Positions 28,289 to 37,753 are shown, counted from the first letter of the stretch. The stretch: DNA of 64,000 nt from Paracoccus benzoatiresistens (GCF_026913015.1 NZ_JAPTYD010000002.1:124001-188000), one strand, 5' to 3'. Notes: generated from the sequence alone by a model not told the origin. Numbers and translations are program-made.

Positions 28289-29026
28289 TCATCTGAGTAA
28301 AATCACCTCGATCCGGTTGTTGGCGGGATCCATCGGGTTCCCCGTCTTGCCCTTGCGGTCGGCATAGCCGGTCACCCGCTGGATCCGCTGCCCGTCCAGG
28401 CGGGCTTCCTCCAGCAGGTTGCGCACGGCATGGGCACGGGCATCGGACAGCGCCCAGACGGGCGAGGTCACAAGCGTTTCGGGATAGGCCCGGACATGGC
28501 CCGCGATGGCGATCTGGTTGCGGGTCCTGGCGATGACGCGGGCGATGATCCGGGTCAGGTCCCGCAGCACGGGCTGGGGCTGGCCGGTATCCTCGACAAA
28601 CAGCGGCGCTTGGGTCAGGTCGCCCAGTTCGATCACCAGCCCTTCATCCGTCATGCGGGTGACCACATGGCGCAAAAGGTTGGTCAGTTGCTGCGATTCG
28701 CCCCCGCTGGCGCGAAGCTGCCGCTCGATTTCCTCTGCCACCTCCTCCAGCGTGGTGTCCGAGGGGTCCTTGCCCTGCTTTTCCACCCCCTCGCCCGAGG
28801 CCCCGGGCGTGCGCACGATGGTCGGGTTGAAGTAATCGGCCAGCCCCTGCCGCTGCTGTTCGGTCGTGGCGTTCAGCAGCCACATCAGCAGGAAGAACGC
28901 CATCATCGCGGTCACGAAATCCGCATAGGCAACCTTCCATGCCCCGCCATGGTGCCCGCCCCCTTCCGGGGCGATCACCCGCTTGATCATGATCGTGGAT
29001 CCTGTGGATCCCTTCTGCCTTGCCAT
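28289..29026 (-). CDS. motB: Flagellar stator protein MotB
   Basis: This 245-residue stator subunit has one N-terminal membrane segment with the proton-carrying aspartate (KVAYADFVTAMMAFFLLMWLL-type; AYADFVTAMM) and a C-terminal OmpA/peptidoglycan-binding domain (AIAGHVRAYP, SDARAHAVRNLL, DPANNRIEVILLR). Start ATG 29026 chosen because it begins the basic MARQKGS leader. Its ribosome site is weak. motA is not adjacent. Confidence 0.92.
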   Translation of the reverse strand: MARQKGSTGSTIMIKRVIAPEGGGHHGGAWKVAYADFVTAMMAFFLLMWLLNATTEQQRQGLADYFNPTIVRTPGASGEGVEKQGKDPSDTTLEEVAEEIERQLRASGGESQQLTNLLRHVVTRMTDEGLVIELGDLTQAPLFVEDTGQPQPVLRDLTRIIARVIARTRNQIAIAGHVRAYPETLVTSPVWALSDARAHAVRNLLEEARLDGQRIQRVTGYADRKGKTGNPMDPANNRIEVILLR

Positions 29027-29128
29027 CGCCGCACCGCCGTGAACATTCGCCTGGAATGTCGCGGCAAGAGCGGCAAAGAACAAGTTAACCCCTCAAATGC
29101 AAGGCATTATCGGGATCATGGCAGGGGT

Positions 29129-30577
29129 TCAGTCGATGCCCCAGCCGCTGATGGCCTTGGAGTCCATGAACTCCTCCAGGCCCATCACGCCGCCTTCGCG
29201 GGCGCGGCCCGACATGCCAACCCCGCCGAAGGCAGAGCCCGCGCCGCGCGGGGCGCCGTTCATCTCCACCATGCCGGAGCGCAGGCGGCGGGCCACGCGG
29301 TTACGCTTCGCGCCGTCCTGCGACTGGACATAGTTGGTCAGGCCATAAGGCGTGTCATTGGCAATACCGATCGCCTGCTCCTCGGTGTCGAAGGGGATGA
29401 TCGACAGGACGGGTCCGAAGATTTCCTGCTGCGCGATGGTCATGTCGGTGCTGACATCGGCAAAGACCGTGGGGCGGACGAAATAGCCGCGGTTGACACC
29501 TTCCGGCAGGCCGGGGCCGCCCGCGACCAGCCGGGCGCCTTCGTCGATGCCCTGCTGGATCAGGTCCTGGATCTTTTCCCACTGCTGGCGGCTGACCACG
29601 GGGCCGATATGGCGGCCCGGCTGATGTGCGCTGGCCACCTGTGTTTCCTGGGCCACCCTGGCGGCGGTTTCGACCGCGCGGTCATAGACCGACCGTTCGA
29701 CCAGCATCCGGGTCGGCGCGTTGCAGGACTGCCCGCTGTTATAGAAGCAATGCCGCGCCCCGCGCACCACCGCCTTGTCGTCGGCATCGGCGAAGACGAT
29801 GTTGGCCCCCTTGCCGCCAAGTTCCAGCACCACCTTCTTCAGCGTGTCCGCCGCGGCCTTGGTGATCGCGATGCCCGCGCGGGTCGAGCCTGTGAAGCTG
29901 ATCATGTCCACGTCGCGATGGGTGGACAGCTGCGTGCCCACCCCCGGCCCGTCGCCGTTCACCAGGTTGAAGACGCCCTTGGGCAGCCCGGCCTCGTCCA
30001 GGATCTCGGCAAAGAGCATCGAGGACAGGGGCGCGATCTCGGAAGGCTTCAGCACGCAGGTATCGCCGGCCAGAAGCGCGGGGATGACCTTCAGCGTCAC
30101 CTGGTTCATCGGCCAGTTCCAGGGCGTGATCAGGCCCACGACGCCCACGGGTTCCCAGGCGATCATGGATGCCGGGGCATGGGAGCCAAGCGGGCGAATG
30201 AACTGGAAATCCTTGAAGGCCGTGATGAAGTTCTGGATGTGATAGCTGCCGGCCGCGACCTGGTCGTCCAGCGACATGTCCTGTGGCGCGCCCATTTCAT
30301 GGCTGATCGCCCAGGCCATCTCCTCGGCCCGGCGCTGGTAGATGTCGAGGATCTTCTGCACATGGGCCAGCCGCTCGGCCGGTTCCGTCCGCGACCATGC
30401 CGGGAAGGCCGCCTTGGCCGCCGCCACCGCGCGGTCGGTGTCCGCCTGGTCCCCCAGGCTGATGACCGCCACCGCTTCCTCGGTGGAGGGGTCGATCACC
30501 TCGAGGTCGTTGGCCCGCGCGGGATCCACCCATGCCCCGTCGATATAGAACTTGCGCTTGTCCAACAGCCCGGTCAT
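29129..30577 (-). CDS. NAD(P)-dependent aldehyde dehydrogenase
   Basis: This 482-residue enzyme oxidises an aldehyde to its acid. The catalytic Cys285 (SGQSCNAPTR), general base Glu252 (ELGGKGANI) and oxyanion-hole Asn154 (TPWNWPMNQ) are all present. SFTGSTRAG is the cofactor loop. Start ATG 30577 with GGAGGGA upstream; the longer frame is not supported. Substrate cannot be told from the sequence, and neighbours (motB, peroxiredoxin) give no pathway. Confidence 0.92.
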   Translation of the reverse strand: MTGLLDKRKFYIDGAWVDPARANDLEVIDPSTEEAVAVISLGDQADTDRAVAAAKAAFPAWSRTEPAERLAHVQKILDIYQRRAEEMAWAISHEMGAPQDMSLDDQVAAGSYHIQNFITAFKDFQFIRPLGSHAPASMIAWEPVGVVGLITPWNWPMNQVTLKVIPALLAGDTCVLKPSEIAPLSSMLFAEILDEAGLPKGVFNLVNGDGPGVGTQLSTHRDVDMISFTGSTRAGIAITKAAADTLKKVVLELGGKGANIVFADADDKAVVRGARHCFYNSGQSCNAPTRMLVERSVYDRAVETAARVAQETQVASAHQPGRHIGPVVSRQQWEKIQDLIQQGIDEGARLVAGGPGLPEGVNRGYFVRPTVFADVSTDMTIAQQEIFGPVLSIIPFDTEEQAIGIANDTPYGLTNYVQSQDGAKRNRVARRLRSGMVEMNGAPRGAGSAFGGVGMSGRAREGGVMGLEEFMDSKAISGWGID

Positions 30578-30731
30578 CGCGATCCCTCCATCGAAGATTT
30601 GCCCACAAGGTGAAGCGGCGGCGGCACGGGCGCAAGCCTTCTTAAATCTCGACCGTCCATATAGATAAACCTCTGGCATTCCCGGTCGTTTGGCCTATTC
30701 TGCCGCGGCAACCACTTGAAAGGACACGACC

Positions 30732-31388
30732 ATGTCCCTGCGCATCAATGATATCGCCCCCGATTTCACCGCCCCCTCGACCGAGGGCGAGATCCGGTTT
30801 CACGACTGGCTGGGCGACAGCTATGCCATCATCTTCAGCCATCCGCGCGACTTCACGCCGGTTTGCACGACCGAATTCGGCGCCGTGGCGCAGCTGATCC
30901 CGGAATTCGAGAAGCGGGGCACCAAGGTGCTCGGCGTATCGGTCGATTCCGTCGAGGATCACGGCAAATGGAAGCGCGACATCGAGACGGTGGCGGGCGT
31001 CCCCGCCAATTTCGCGATGATCGACGACCGCGACCTGACCGTCGCCAAGGCATACGACATGCTGCCCGCCGACTATTACCTGCCGGCCGAGGGGCGCACC
31101 CCGGCCCATTCGGCGACCGTGCGCAGCGTCTTCATCATCGGCCCGGACAAGAAGGTCCGGCTGACCATGACCTATCCGATGTCCATCGGCCGCAACTTCG
31201 CCGAAATCCTGCGCGCGCTGGATGCGGTGCGCAAGACCGACGGCGTGCCGATCGCCACGCCCGCCAACTGGGTGCCTGGCCAGGACGTGATCGTGGCCCT
31301 GGCGCTGGACGACAAGGCGGCCGAGGAACGCTATGGCCCGCTAGACATCAAGCTGCCCTATCTGCGCTTTGCCAAGGATCCGGCCTGA
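30732..31388 (+). CDS. 1-Cys peroxiredoxin (Prx6 type)
   Basis: This 218-residue peroxidase has the peroxidatic Cys45 in PVCTTEF with upstream Thr/Pro (HPRDFTPVC). No second cysteine is present anywhere in the protein, so it is the 1-Cys type. The C-terminal extension (TPANWVPGQDVIVAL, LPYLRFAKDP) is typical of Prx6/AhpC2-like dimers. It reduces hydrogen peroxide and organic peroxides. Start ATG with GAAAGGA upstream. Monocistronic, facing the glycosyltransferase operon tail to tail. Confidence 0.95.
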   Translation: MSLRINDIAPDFTAPSTEGEIRFHDWLGDSYAIIFSHPRDFTPVCTTEFGAVAQLIPEFEKRGTKVLGVSVDSVEDHGKWKRDIETVAGVPANFAMIDDRDLTVAKAYDMLPADYYLPAEGRTPAHSATVRSVFIIGPDKKVRLTMTYPMSIGRNFAEILRALDAVRKTDGVPIATPANWVPGQDVIVALALDDKAAEERYGPLDIKLPYLRFAKDPA

Positions 31389-31394
31389 TCCTGC

Positions 31395-31420
31395 GCGCGC
31401 CCTGCCCCTGCGGGGCGCGC
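31395..31420. terminator. GC-rich hairpin between convergent genes
   Basis: An 8-bp perfect stem (31395-31402 with 31413-31420) and 10-nt loop lie in the 36 bp between the peroxiredoxin stop and the end of the glycosyltransferase operon. There is no T-run on either side, so it may act only as an RNA 3'-end or rho-assisted barrier. Confidence 0.4.
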
Positions 31421-31424
31421 CGGC

Positions 31425-32246
31425 CTAGCCGGGCCAGCCGTAGTGACCGATCATCGCGGCAATGGCCTGGTCATTGCCCGTCCCATGCAGGTTGGCGGCC
31501 CGCAGACTTTGCGCCTGGCTGCCTTCCCATTCCAGGATACGGGCGCGATTGCCGATCTTCTGCGCCTCGGCCCCGTTCAGGCGGTGCATCCAGTACAGCC
31601 ACACATCGTCCGAACGCGGGGCCAGGCGGGTGAACAGGTCATCGCGCGTGACATCGGGATGAAAGACGCCGGGCGCATAGATCACCCCGCTGACCCCGGT
31701 CAGGAAGACCAGCGGCGAGCGTTCGGGCGCATCGACATTGTGGCGCCATTCGGAATAGGGCGCTGGCCGGCCATCCGGCTGCAGCGCGATCCGGTGCGCG
31801 CGGTGGCAGGCCACCCGCGCGCCCGCCTTGGCGGCGCCAACCAGCTTCTCCAGCCAGTCGACGGGATAATACACATCGTCGTCGGCCGTCACCACGAAGG
31901 CGTCGGGATGCGCCAGCAGCGTGGGCACGATCTTCTTGTAGGATCTCCAGTCCGGGCATGACCTGATCTCCAGCCCGGCCAAGCCCAGGCAATCCGGGGG
32001 CAGTTCGGCTTCGTCGCCTTTGGCAATCCACAGGATCACCCGGTCGGGCTGAACCGACTGGCGCAGGACCCCCTGCAGCGTCAGGGCAAGCGTGCCGAAA
32101 CGCGCCGGATAGCTGGTCAGCGACACGACAAGCAGCCCGGGCAAGCCATGCGGACGGCCCGGCGCATCAGGCCGGGCGGCAAGCTCGGCCTTGGCGCGGG
32201 CCTGCCTGCGGCGATGCTTGAAGGCCCGGAAGGCGCCGGAGATCAC
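31425..32246 (-). CDS. Glycosyltransferase (GT-A-like)
   Basis: This 273-residue protein looks like a nucleotide-sugar glycosyltransferase. It has VVSLTSYPARFGTLALTL, VILWIAKGDEAELPPD, SYKKIVPTLL and the acidic VTADDDVYYPVDWLEKLV, probably the metal-binding site. Start: GTG 32246 overlapping the stop of the preceding gene (GTGA) with GGGACC upstream. Last gene of a three-gene leftward operon. Donor and acceptor are unknown. Confidence 0.75.
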   Translation of the reverse strand: MISGAFRAFKHRRRQARAKAELAARPDAPGRPHGLPGLLVVSLTSYPARFGTLALTLQGVLRQSVQPDRVILWIAKGDEAELPPDCLGLAGLEIRSCPDWRSYKKIVPTLLAHPDAFVVTADDDVYYPVDWLEKLVGAAKAGARVACHRAHRIALQPDGRPAPYSEWRHNVDAPERSPLVFLTGVSGVIYAPGVFHPDVTRDDLFTRLAPRSDDVWLYWMHRLNGAEAQKIGNRARILEWEGSQAQSLRAANLHGTGNDQAIAAMIGHYGWPG

Positions 32247-33022
32247 GGCCGGTCCCAAGCCTGGCGCAACCAGTCGATCCTGCCGATGCGGCGATACCAC
32301 TTGTGGCCGCGCCCGGCGAAAACATCCTCCATCTTCGGCGCGCCCGCAAACAGGACGATCTTCGCGCCCCGGGGCAAGGCGGGGTCGCGCAGATAGCTGG
32401 ACAGATGACGCGGCACGCAGTCGTTCTTGAAGCTGACGCACCAGCCCTTGGGCCAATAGTTCAGGTTCCCGTGGGCGGCCAGTTGCGCCGACTGGAACTG
32501 CTGGCTTATCTCGTAACGGGCGGTCGCCCCCGCCGGGTCGGCGAGATAGGCGTCCAGGATATAGGCGTGCTGGCCGATCTCGAACCGGAAGACGCTGGAG
32601 TTGCCGACGCTGTGCAGGAAGCGGTCGCGGGCGGGGTTCACCTTGCGCAGGGGCTTGGAGCGGAACAGGTCGTCGTCGCGGATGATGTAGAAGGCGCCCG
32701 GCAGGTCGAAGAAGGGCTGCAGGTCGTCCACCACCACCAGGTCGATATCCAGGAAAAGCGCCGTTCCCAAAAGACCCGCCAGATCGCGCCGGAAGACTGC
32801 CAGCTTGCGCCAGCGGGTATCCCCATGGCCCTTGGGCAAGCCAAGTTCAGGCAAGGGCATCGCCTCGATTCCCGGATCCAGCCCCTCTGCATCGTCGGTG
32901 AAGCAGATGAAGCGGTGCGGACGGGCCAGGTGGCGGCGGACTTGCCGGTGCAACCGGTTCACGTCCTCGGCACTGTAGAGCGTGCCCCATTTCATGGTCA
33001 GGATGTTGACGGGATCAGTCAT
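32243..33022 (-). CDS. Glycosyltransferase-like protein (GT8-like DxD)
   Basis: This 259-residue protein begins VNILTMKWGTLYSAEDVNRLHR and has FICFTDDAEG, TRWRKLAVFRRDL and FLDIDLVVVDDL, whose DID is a candidate metal-binding DxD. Such proteins occur in capsule and LPS clusters of Rhodobacterales. Start: ATG 33022, overlapping the stop of the RgpF-like gene by four bases; an in-frame ATG at 33043 is less likely. Middle gene of the operon. Confidence 0.72.
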   Translation of the reverse strand: MTDPVNILTMKWGTLYSAEDVNRLHRQVRRHLARPHRFICFTDDAEGLDPGIEAMPLPELGLPKGHGDTRWRKLAVFRRDLAGLLGTALFLDIDLVVVDDLQPFFDLPGAFYIIRDDDLFRSKPLRKVNPARDRFLHSVGNSSVFRFEIGQHAYILDAYLADPAGATARYEISQQFQSAQLAAHGNLNYWPKGWCVSFKNDCVPRHLSSYLRDPALPRGAKIVLFAGAPKMEDVFAGRGHKWYRRIGRIDWLRQAWDRP

Positions 33023-34170
33023 CGGCGAGCCTGCTTGCGACAAACCTCATGGTTGTCCCAAGTCTCAATCTCGCGCCGGATCGGTTCGGGGTAGTCGGCA
33101 TGCAGGCCCAATTTGACCATCTTGGCGCGCGTGCCGACCATAATGGGGGTTCGCTGTTTTTTTAAGAATGGAAAGCCAAGTGCAGCCATGACTATCGGAT
33201 GAAGGGCTAGCGATTGCCCGAGAACGTGAGCTCTTGCGATTTTATCGCGCAGGGCGTCTCTCACCTGCAGAGCAGTTTTGCTACCGTCTCTCATCAGTGG
33301 CTCAATCAACAAAGCATCTTTACGGCTGACTTGACATTGATGGAGAAGAATTTCGTTCATCGTGTCTTCGTTGTCCAAAGACAATAAGAATTCAACCACT
33401 TGCTTCCAGCAATGCAGACTGCCAACCTGATATCCAAAATTTGCGAAGTGGCGTGTCAACCTCAACTCGCGCAATTGGATGACGACCCTTCGCGAACTGA
33501 CTAGCGACATCTTTTGCCAATACTGTGCAAAGGCAGGGTCTCGGACAAGCCGCTCCGAAAAGCGAAAGAAATACGACTGGACATGTGAGCCCATCCGGGT
33601 CCCGGTTGCTCTTTTCTTCTGATCCAGATCGACAAATAGGCCCCACAGATCTTCCGGCGCGGCGCGACTGCGCTCCAATACGTCAGAATCCTCGGAAAGG
33701 GGAAACCACACGCTGTCGTTCATCAGATATAGTGCGCGCGGGCGTATGCCCCGATCCAGAACCTGCAGGACCCCTTCACGGTAGCCGCCAAAATCGTAGC
33801 CTACGTTGGGACGCTCGACGACCAGATACGTGATCGTGGCTAGCCGGCCGCGATCCGCAGCACTCAACTCGACATTCGAGACGACCACTGTCGACACGCC
33901 CTGCGCAGCCATCCAACGGATCTGCCACAGTGTCGAGTCCAGCAAGCCCCCAGGCTGGTAGATTAATAGAATCGACAACTCGTCTTGCAGGCTCTGTTGG
34001 CCTGCAGTCACCCGTACCAGGGATTTGCGCCGACAATCATAGGATAGACGCACTATATGCCCCCAGTAGGGCAAAACCAGTGAGCCAAACTGGCGACCGA
34101 GTCGCTTGGTCTCGCGCACAAGCTTTTCGAAGATCGTCCTTTCCGGGGGCATGAGGGGTTTTTGCATCAT
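33019..34170 (-). CDS. RgpF-like (rhamnan synthesis F) protein, partly AT-rich
   Basis: This 383-residue protein resembles the rhamnan synthesis protein F family of polysaccharide glycosyltransferases: ILLIYQPGGLLDSTLWQIRWM, then RPNVGYDFGGYREGVLQVL and ALYLMNDSVWFPL. No signal peptide is seen. Base composition differs from its surroundings: 33301-33360 has 23 G+C of 60 by hand count, against 38 of 60 at 35641-35700 in pnp. This suggests acquisition by transfer. It begins a three-gene operon. The nearby dTDP-rhamnose pathway could supply its donor (inference). Confidence 0.78.
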   Translation of the reverse strand: MMQKPLMPPERTIFEKLVRETKRLGRQFGSLVLPYWGHIVRLSYDCRRKSLVRVTAGQQSLQDELSILLIYQPGGLLDSTLWQIRWMAAQGVSTVVVSNVELSAADRGRLATITYLVVERPNVGYDFGGYREGVLQVLDRGIRPRALYLMNDSVWFPLSEDSDVLERSRAAPEDLWGLFVDLDQKKRATGTRMGSHVQSYFFRFSERLVRDPAFAQYWQKMSLVSSRRVVIQLRELRLTRHFANFGYQVGSLHCWKQVVEFLLSLDNEDTMNEILLHQCQVSRKDALLIEPLMRDGSKTALQVRDALRDKIARAHVLGQSLALHPIVMAALGFPFLKKQRTPIMVGTRAKMVKLGLHADYPEPIRREIETWDNHEVCRKQARR

Positions 34171-34205
34171 GACACGGCCTTGCAGTGGGCACGACGAGGC
34201 GGCCG

Positions 34206-34211
34206 ATTATA
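34206..34211 (-). promoter_or_regulatory. Possible -10 element for the RgpF operon
   Basis: TATAAT reads on the minus strand at 34211-34206, preceded by TG, about 35 bp upstream of the RgpF-like ATG. No good -35 is visible at 17 bp. It lies just beyond the hairpin that follows pnp, which would suit an independent promoter for the glycosyltransferase operon. Confidence 0.35.
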
Positions 34212-34219
34212 CAGACGTT

Positions 34220-34246
34220 GGAGAGGGCAGATGCCTGCCCTTCTCC
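34220..34246 (-). terminator. Hairpin after pnp
   Basis: An imperfect 11-bp stem (34220-34230 with 34235-34246) with a 4-nt loop lies 11 bp after the pnp stop. No T-run follows on the minus strand, so termination strength is uncertain. Confidence 0.4.
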
Positions 34247-34257
34247 TTCAGCCCGCC

Positions 34258-36402
34258 TCAGCCTTCTGCGGCTTCTTCTTTTGTTTCGGTGATCTCGGCA
34301 CCGGTCTGCTGGTCGACCATCTTCATGCCCAGACGGACCTTGCCGCGGTCGTCGAAGCCCAGCAGCTTGACCTTGACCTCCTGGCCTTCCTTGAGGATCT
34401 CGTTCGGATGGTTCAGGCGCTTGTTGGCGATCTGGGACACGTGGACCAGGCCGTCGCGCTTGCCGAAGAAGTTCACGAAGGCGCCGAAATCAACCAGCTT
34501 GACGACCTTGCCGGTATAGACCTTGCCTTCCTCCGGCTCGGCCACGATCGAGTAGATCATGTCATAGGCCTTCTTGATCGAATCGGCATTGGCCGAGGCG
34601 ATCTTGATGGTGCCGTCGTCGTTGATGTCGACCTTGGCGCCCGAGGTTTCCACGATCTCGCGGATGACCTTGCCGCCCGAGCCGATCACTTCGCGGATCT
34701 TGTCGGTCGGGATCTGCATCGTCTCGATGCGCGGCGCATGGGCGCTGAACTCGCGACGCCCCTCGGTCAGGGCCTTCGACATCTCGCCCAGGATATGCAG
34801 GCGGCCTTCCTTGGCTTGCGCCAGGGCCTGCTCCATGATCTCGGGGGTGATGCCCTGGACCTTGATGTCCATCTGCAGGGACGTGATGCCCTCGGACGTG
34901 CCAGCGACCTTGAAGTCCATGTCGCCCAGGTGATCCTCGTCACCCAGGATGTCGGTCAGGACCGCATACTTACCGTCGTCTTCCAGGATCAGGCCCATGG
35001 CGACGCCTGCAACCGGCGCCTTCAGGGGAACGCCCGCATCCATCATCGCCAGCGAACCGCCGCAAACCGAGGCCATCGAGGACGAGCCGTTCGATTCGGT
35101 GATCTCGGACACGACGCGGATGGTATAGGGGAAGTCGGTCGGGGCGGGCAGCACCGCCTGCAGCGCGCGCCAGGCCAGCTTGCCGTGGCCGATCTCGCGA
35201 CGGCCGGGCGAGCCGACGCGGCCAACCTCGCCCACCGAATAGGGCGGGAAGTTGTAGTGCAGCAGGAAGTTCGAGCGGAAGTTGCCGTGCAGCGCGTCGA
35301 TGATCTGTTCGTCGTCGCCGGTGCCCAGCGTGGTCACGACCAGCGCCTGCGTCTCACCCCGCGTGAACAGGGCCGAGCCGTGCGTGCGCGGCAGAATGCC
35401 CACTTCGCTGTCGATGGCCCGGACGGTGCGGGTGTCGCGGCCGTCGATGCGGGCGCCGCCGTTGATGACGTCACCGCGCAGGATGCCCGATTCCAGCTTC
35501 TTCAGCGCCGAGCCCAGGTTCGCATCGGCCAGCTCTTCCTCCGACAGGTTCGCCACGACCTTCTCGCGAACGGCCTGGATGGCGTCGCGGCGGTCGGCCT
35601 TGTCGATGATCGCGTAGGCCGCGCGCATCTCGGTCTCGCCCAGATCCTTCACGCGGGCATAAAGCGCGCTGTAGTCCGGCGACTGGAAGTCGAAGGGCTC
35701 TTTCGCGGCGGCTTCGGCCAGGTCGATGATCAGGTCGATGACCGGCTGCATCTGCTCGTGGCCGAACTTGACGGCGCCCAGCATCTCTTCCTCGGTCAGC
35801 TCATAGGCTTCCGATTCGACCATCATCACGGCGTCCTTGGTGCCGGCGACGACCAGGTCCAGACGCTGCTCGGGGTTGCCGCGCAGGTTGTCCATGTCCG
35901 CCACCTCGGGGTTCAGGACATACTGGCCGTTCGAGAAGCCGACGCGGGCCGCGCCGATCGGGCCCATGAAGGGGACGCCCGAAATGGTCAGCGCGGCGGA
36001 TGCCGCGATCATCGCCACGATGTCGGGATCGTTCACCAGGTCATGGGACAGCACGGTGCACATCACCAGGGTTTCGTTCTTGAAACCGGGGGCGAACAGC
36101 GGGCGGCAGGGACGGTCGATCAGGCGCGCGGTCAGCGTCTCCTTCTCGGTCGGGCGCGCCTCGCGCTTGAAGAAACCGCCGGGGATCTTGCCGGCGGCAT
36201 AGTATTTTTCCTGATAGTGAACCGTCAGCGGGAAGAAATCCTGCCCGGGCTTCGGTTCTTTCGCGAAGGTCACGTTGGCCATGACGCTGGTCTCGCCCAG
36301 GGTGGCGATGACCGTGCCGTCGGCCTGACGGGCAACCTTGCCCGTTTCCAGCGTGAGCGTTTCCTGGCCCCACTGGATGGATTTCTTCACTTCGTCAAAC
36401 AT
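34258..36402 (-). CDS. pnp: Polyribonucleotide nucleotidyltransferase (PNPase)
   Basis: This 714-residue phosphorolytic 3'-5' exoribonuclease is a core RNA decay enzyme. It has two RNase PH domains (~1-140 and ~310-460; [22 protein letters not shown]-type loop, [14 protein letters not shown]), a KH domain ([12 protein letters not shown]) and an S1 domain ([20 protein letters not shown]-type, [11 protein letters not shown]). The acidic end ([10 protein letters not shown]) is typical. Start ATG with AGAGGAA upstream. Normally directly after rpsO, but here an unknown gene is inserted between them. Confidence 0.98.
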   Translation of the reverse strand: MFDEVKKSIQWGQETLTLETGKVARQADGTVIATLGETSVMANVTFAKEPKPGQDFFPLTVHYQEKYYAAGKIPGGFFKREARPTEKETLTARLIDRPCRPLFAPGFKNETLVMCTVLSHDLVNDPDIVAMIAASAALTISGVPFMGPIGAARVGFSNGQYVLNPEVADMDNLRGNPEQRLDLVVAGTKDAVMMVESEAYELTEEEMLGAVKFGHEQMQPVIDLIIDLAEAAAKEPFDFQSPDYSALYARVKDLGETEMRAAYAIIDKADRRDAIQAVREKVVANLSEEELADANLGSALKKLESGILRGDVINGGARIDGRDTRTVRAIDSEVGILPRTHGSALFTRGETQALVVTTLGTGDDEQIIDALHGNFRSNFLLHYNFPPYSVGEVGRVGSPGRREIGHGKLAWRALQAVLPAPTDFPYTIRVVSEITESNGSSSMASVCGGSLAMMDAGVPLKAPVAGVAMGLILEDDGKYAVLTDILGDEDHLGDMDFKVAGTSEGITSLQMDIKVQGITPEIMEQALAQAKEGRLHILGEMSKALTEGRREFSAHAPRIETMQIPTDKIREVIGSGGKVIREIVETSGAKVDINDDGTIKIASANADSIKKAYDMIYSIVAEPEEGKVYTGKVVKLVDFGAFVNFFGKRDGLVHVSQIANKRLNHPNEILKEGQEVKVKLLGFDDRGKVRLGMKMVDQQTGAEITETKEEAAEG

Positions 36403-36689
36403 CTGGTTTCCTCTGGGCCGCGCCAGCCCTCTGGCAGCAGCCGTGTCCTATGGCGGCCCCATTGCCGCCGCCCCAATCCTTTGCATGTGCCCCGGGGCCT
36501 GGGCGTCACGTCACAGATGGCGGGCCATTACAGGAAAACAAGGGGTTTGGGAAGCGGCAAGGCGAAGCGGCAGGGCGGGCGTTTCCTTGTCCCGGCAAGA
36601 CCGGGCCGCGCGGCGGTGACGCAGGGCCTGCCAAGGACACGGCGGCGGAACCGACGCTCCGCCGCCGGGCCATGCAAGGACTTGTGGCT
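36403..36689. other. Gene-free stretch between pnp and the Ala-rich gene
   Basis: These 287 bases contain no plausible gene. A 9-bp perfect stem with 8-nt loop (36641-36649 with 36658-36666) lies just beyond the stop of the unknown gene, reading leftward; it has no T-run. A pnp leader or promoter is expected in the remainder but I could not pick a clear one. Confidence 0.5.
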
Positions 36690-37340
36690 TCAGGCGGCCT
36701 GGTGCGTCGAGGTGTTGTCGGACGCCGCCTCCTCGGCGGGGGCGGTCAGCGCCGCCAGGGGTTCGGCCTTGGCTTCGGACAGTTGCTCGACAAGGCTCAG
36801 CACCTGATTGCGTTCCTGCGCCTGGATGGCATGGGCACGGGCGCGCGCCTCCTCGTCGGGGTCGGCCGCTTCCCGGGCCTTGTCCGAGGAGGTGGCGGTA
36901 CCGGCCTCCTGAACTCCTGCGCTTGCCGCAGTTCCGGCTGTGGACAAGGCCGGGCTGGTCGAGGTCGGAACTGCGGCGGCTTGCGGGGATACATCCCTGG
37001 GCGCGGTCACGGCAGCGATTTCAGCGGCGATGGTCACGCCAGCAGGCGGGAAAGAGGGCGGAACCTGCGGCACCGCCGCCGTTGCTGCTATCGTGCTGGC
37101 CTGGCCGTTCGAGGCCGAAGACCCCGCCACCGCCTGCAATGCAGCCTCGGACAGGTCGAAGATCACGCCCGGTGTGGTGCTGGCACTGGACCCCGCGGGG
37201 GCCGTCTGGCTGGCTTGCGCTTCAGCCTCCTGCGCGGCGCGGGCGGCAGCATTGGCCTGCGCCGGCGCTGCCGCCGTGGTCGGCAGGCTTTTGCCCCGCA
37301 GCGGGGCCGACAAGAGGTTGTTGAGGGTATCAAACAGCAT
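36690..37340 (-). CDS. Unknown Ala/Thr/Ser-rich protein between rpsO and pnp
   Basis: I do not recognise this 216-residue protein. It has no signal peptide or membrane segment. N-terminal MLFDTLNNLLSAPLRGKSL and GVIFDLSEAALQAVAGS are the only structured-looking parts. Residues ~110-170 are Ala/Pro/Thr/Val-rich low complexity, followed by a charged helix (DEEARARAHAIQAQERNQVLSL). Start ATG 37340 with AAGGAG eight bases upstream, a good signal. Third-position G/C use looks like that of real genes in the window. Confidence 0.7.
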   Translation of the reverse strand: MLFDTLNNLLSAPLRGKSLPTTAAAPAQANAAARAAQEAEAQASQTAPAGSSASTTPGVIFDLSEAALQAVAGSSASNGQASTIAATAAVPQVPPSFPPAGVTIAAEIAAVTAPRDVSPQAAAVPTSTSPALSTAGTAASAGVQEAGTATSSDKAREAADPDEEARARAHAIQAQERNQVLSLVEQLSEAKAEPLAALTAPAEEAASDNTSTHQAA

Positions 37341-37432
37341 TCGCGCATCTCCTTGTGGTGACACGCAAACAGTCGTTAATTTTCCCCTAACGATCCAGAA
37401 AACAGTGCCGAAGATTTTAGCCATCCGCACAG

Positions 37433-37462
37433 CAAAACGCCCGCGGCGGGGCCACGGGCGTT
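37433..37462 (-). terminator. rpsO terminator
   Basis: An 8-bp stem (37436-37443 with 37455-37462), 11-nt loop, then TTTT on the minus strand, 22 bp after the rpsO stop. It implies rpsO can be transcribed separately from the downstream genes. Confidence 0.7.
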
Positions 37463-37483
37463 CCAGGCATCAAGAGGCTGCGA

Positions 37484-37753
37484 TCAGCGGCGCAGGCCCA
37501 GCTTGCCGATCAGGTCGGTATAGCGGGCTTCGTCCTTCTTCTTCAGATAGTCCAGCAGCTTGCGGCGCTGAGCGACCAGCTTCAGAAGGCCACGACGCGA
37601 GTGGTTGTCCTTCTTGTGGGTCTTGAAATGCTCGGTCAGGGTGGCGATGCGCGAGGACAGGATCGCCACCTGCACCTCGGCCGAACCGGTGTCGCCGGAC
37701 TTGGTGCCGAATTCCTTGATGACGCGGGCTTTTTCTTCAACGGTGATCGACAT
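37484..37753 (-). CDS. rpsO: 30S ribosomal protein S15
   Basis: This 89-residue protein binds 16S rRNA early in 30S assembly. It has [24 protein letters not shown]-type N-terminus ([13 protein letters not shown]), [15 protein letters not shown] and [12 protein letters not shown]. Start ATG with AAAGGAG upstream. In many bacteria S15 represses its own translation through its leader; I could not model the leader here. Confidence 0.98.
   Translation of the reverse strand: MSITVEEKARVIKEFGTKSGDTGSAEVQVAILSSRIATLTEHFKTHKKDNHSRRGLLKLVAQRRKLLDYLKKKDEARYTDLIGKLGLRR

Noticed and set aside
28430-30613. A 700-codon frame antisense to motB and the aldehyde dehydrogenase.
   Set aside because: No ribosome site, no recognisable domain, and low-complexity composition.
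34162-36807. An 880-codon frame antisense to pnp.
   Set aside because: It is a shadow of pnp codons; no motif, and pnp is certain.
37163-37348. Arg/Pro-rich small ORF over the start of the Ala-rich gene.
   Set aside because: It is on the same strand in another frame, with no ribosome site and arginine-rich composition typical of shadow frames.
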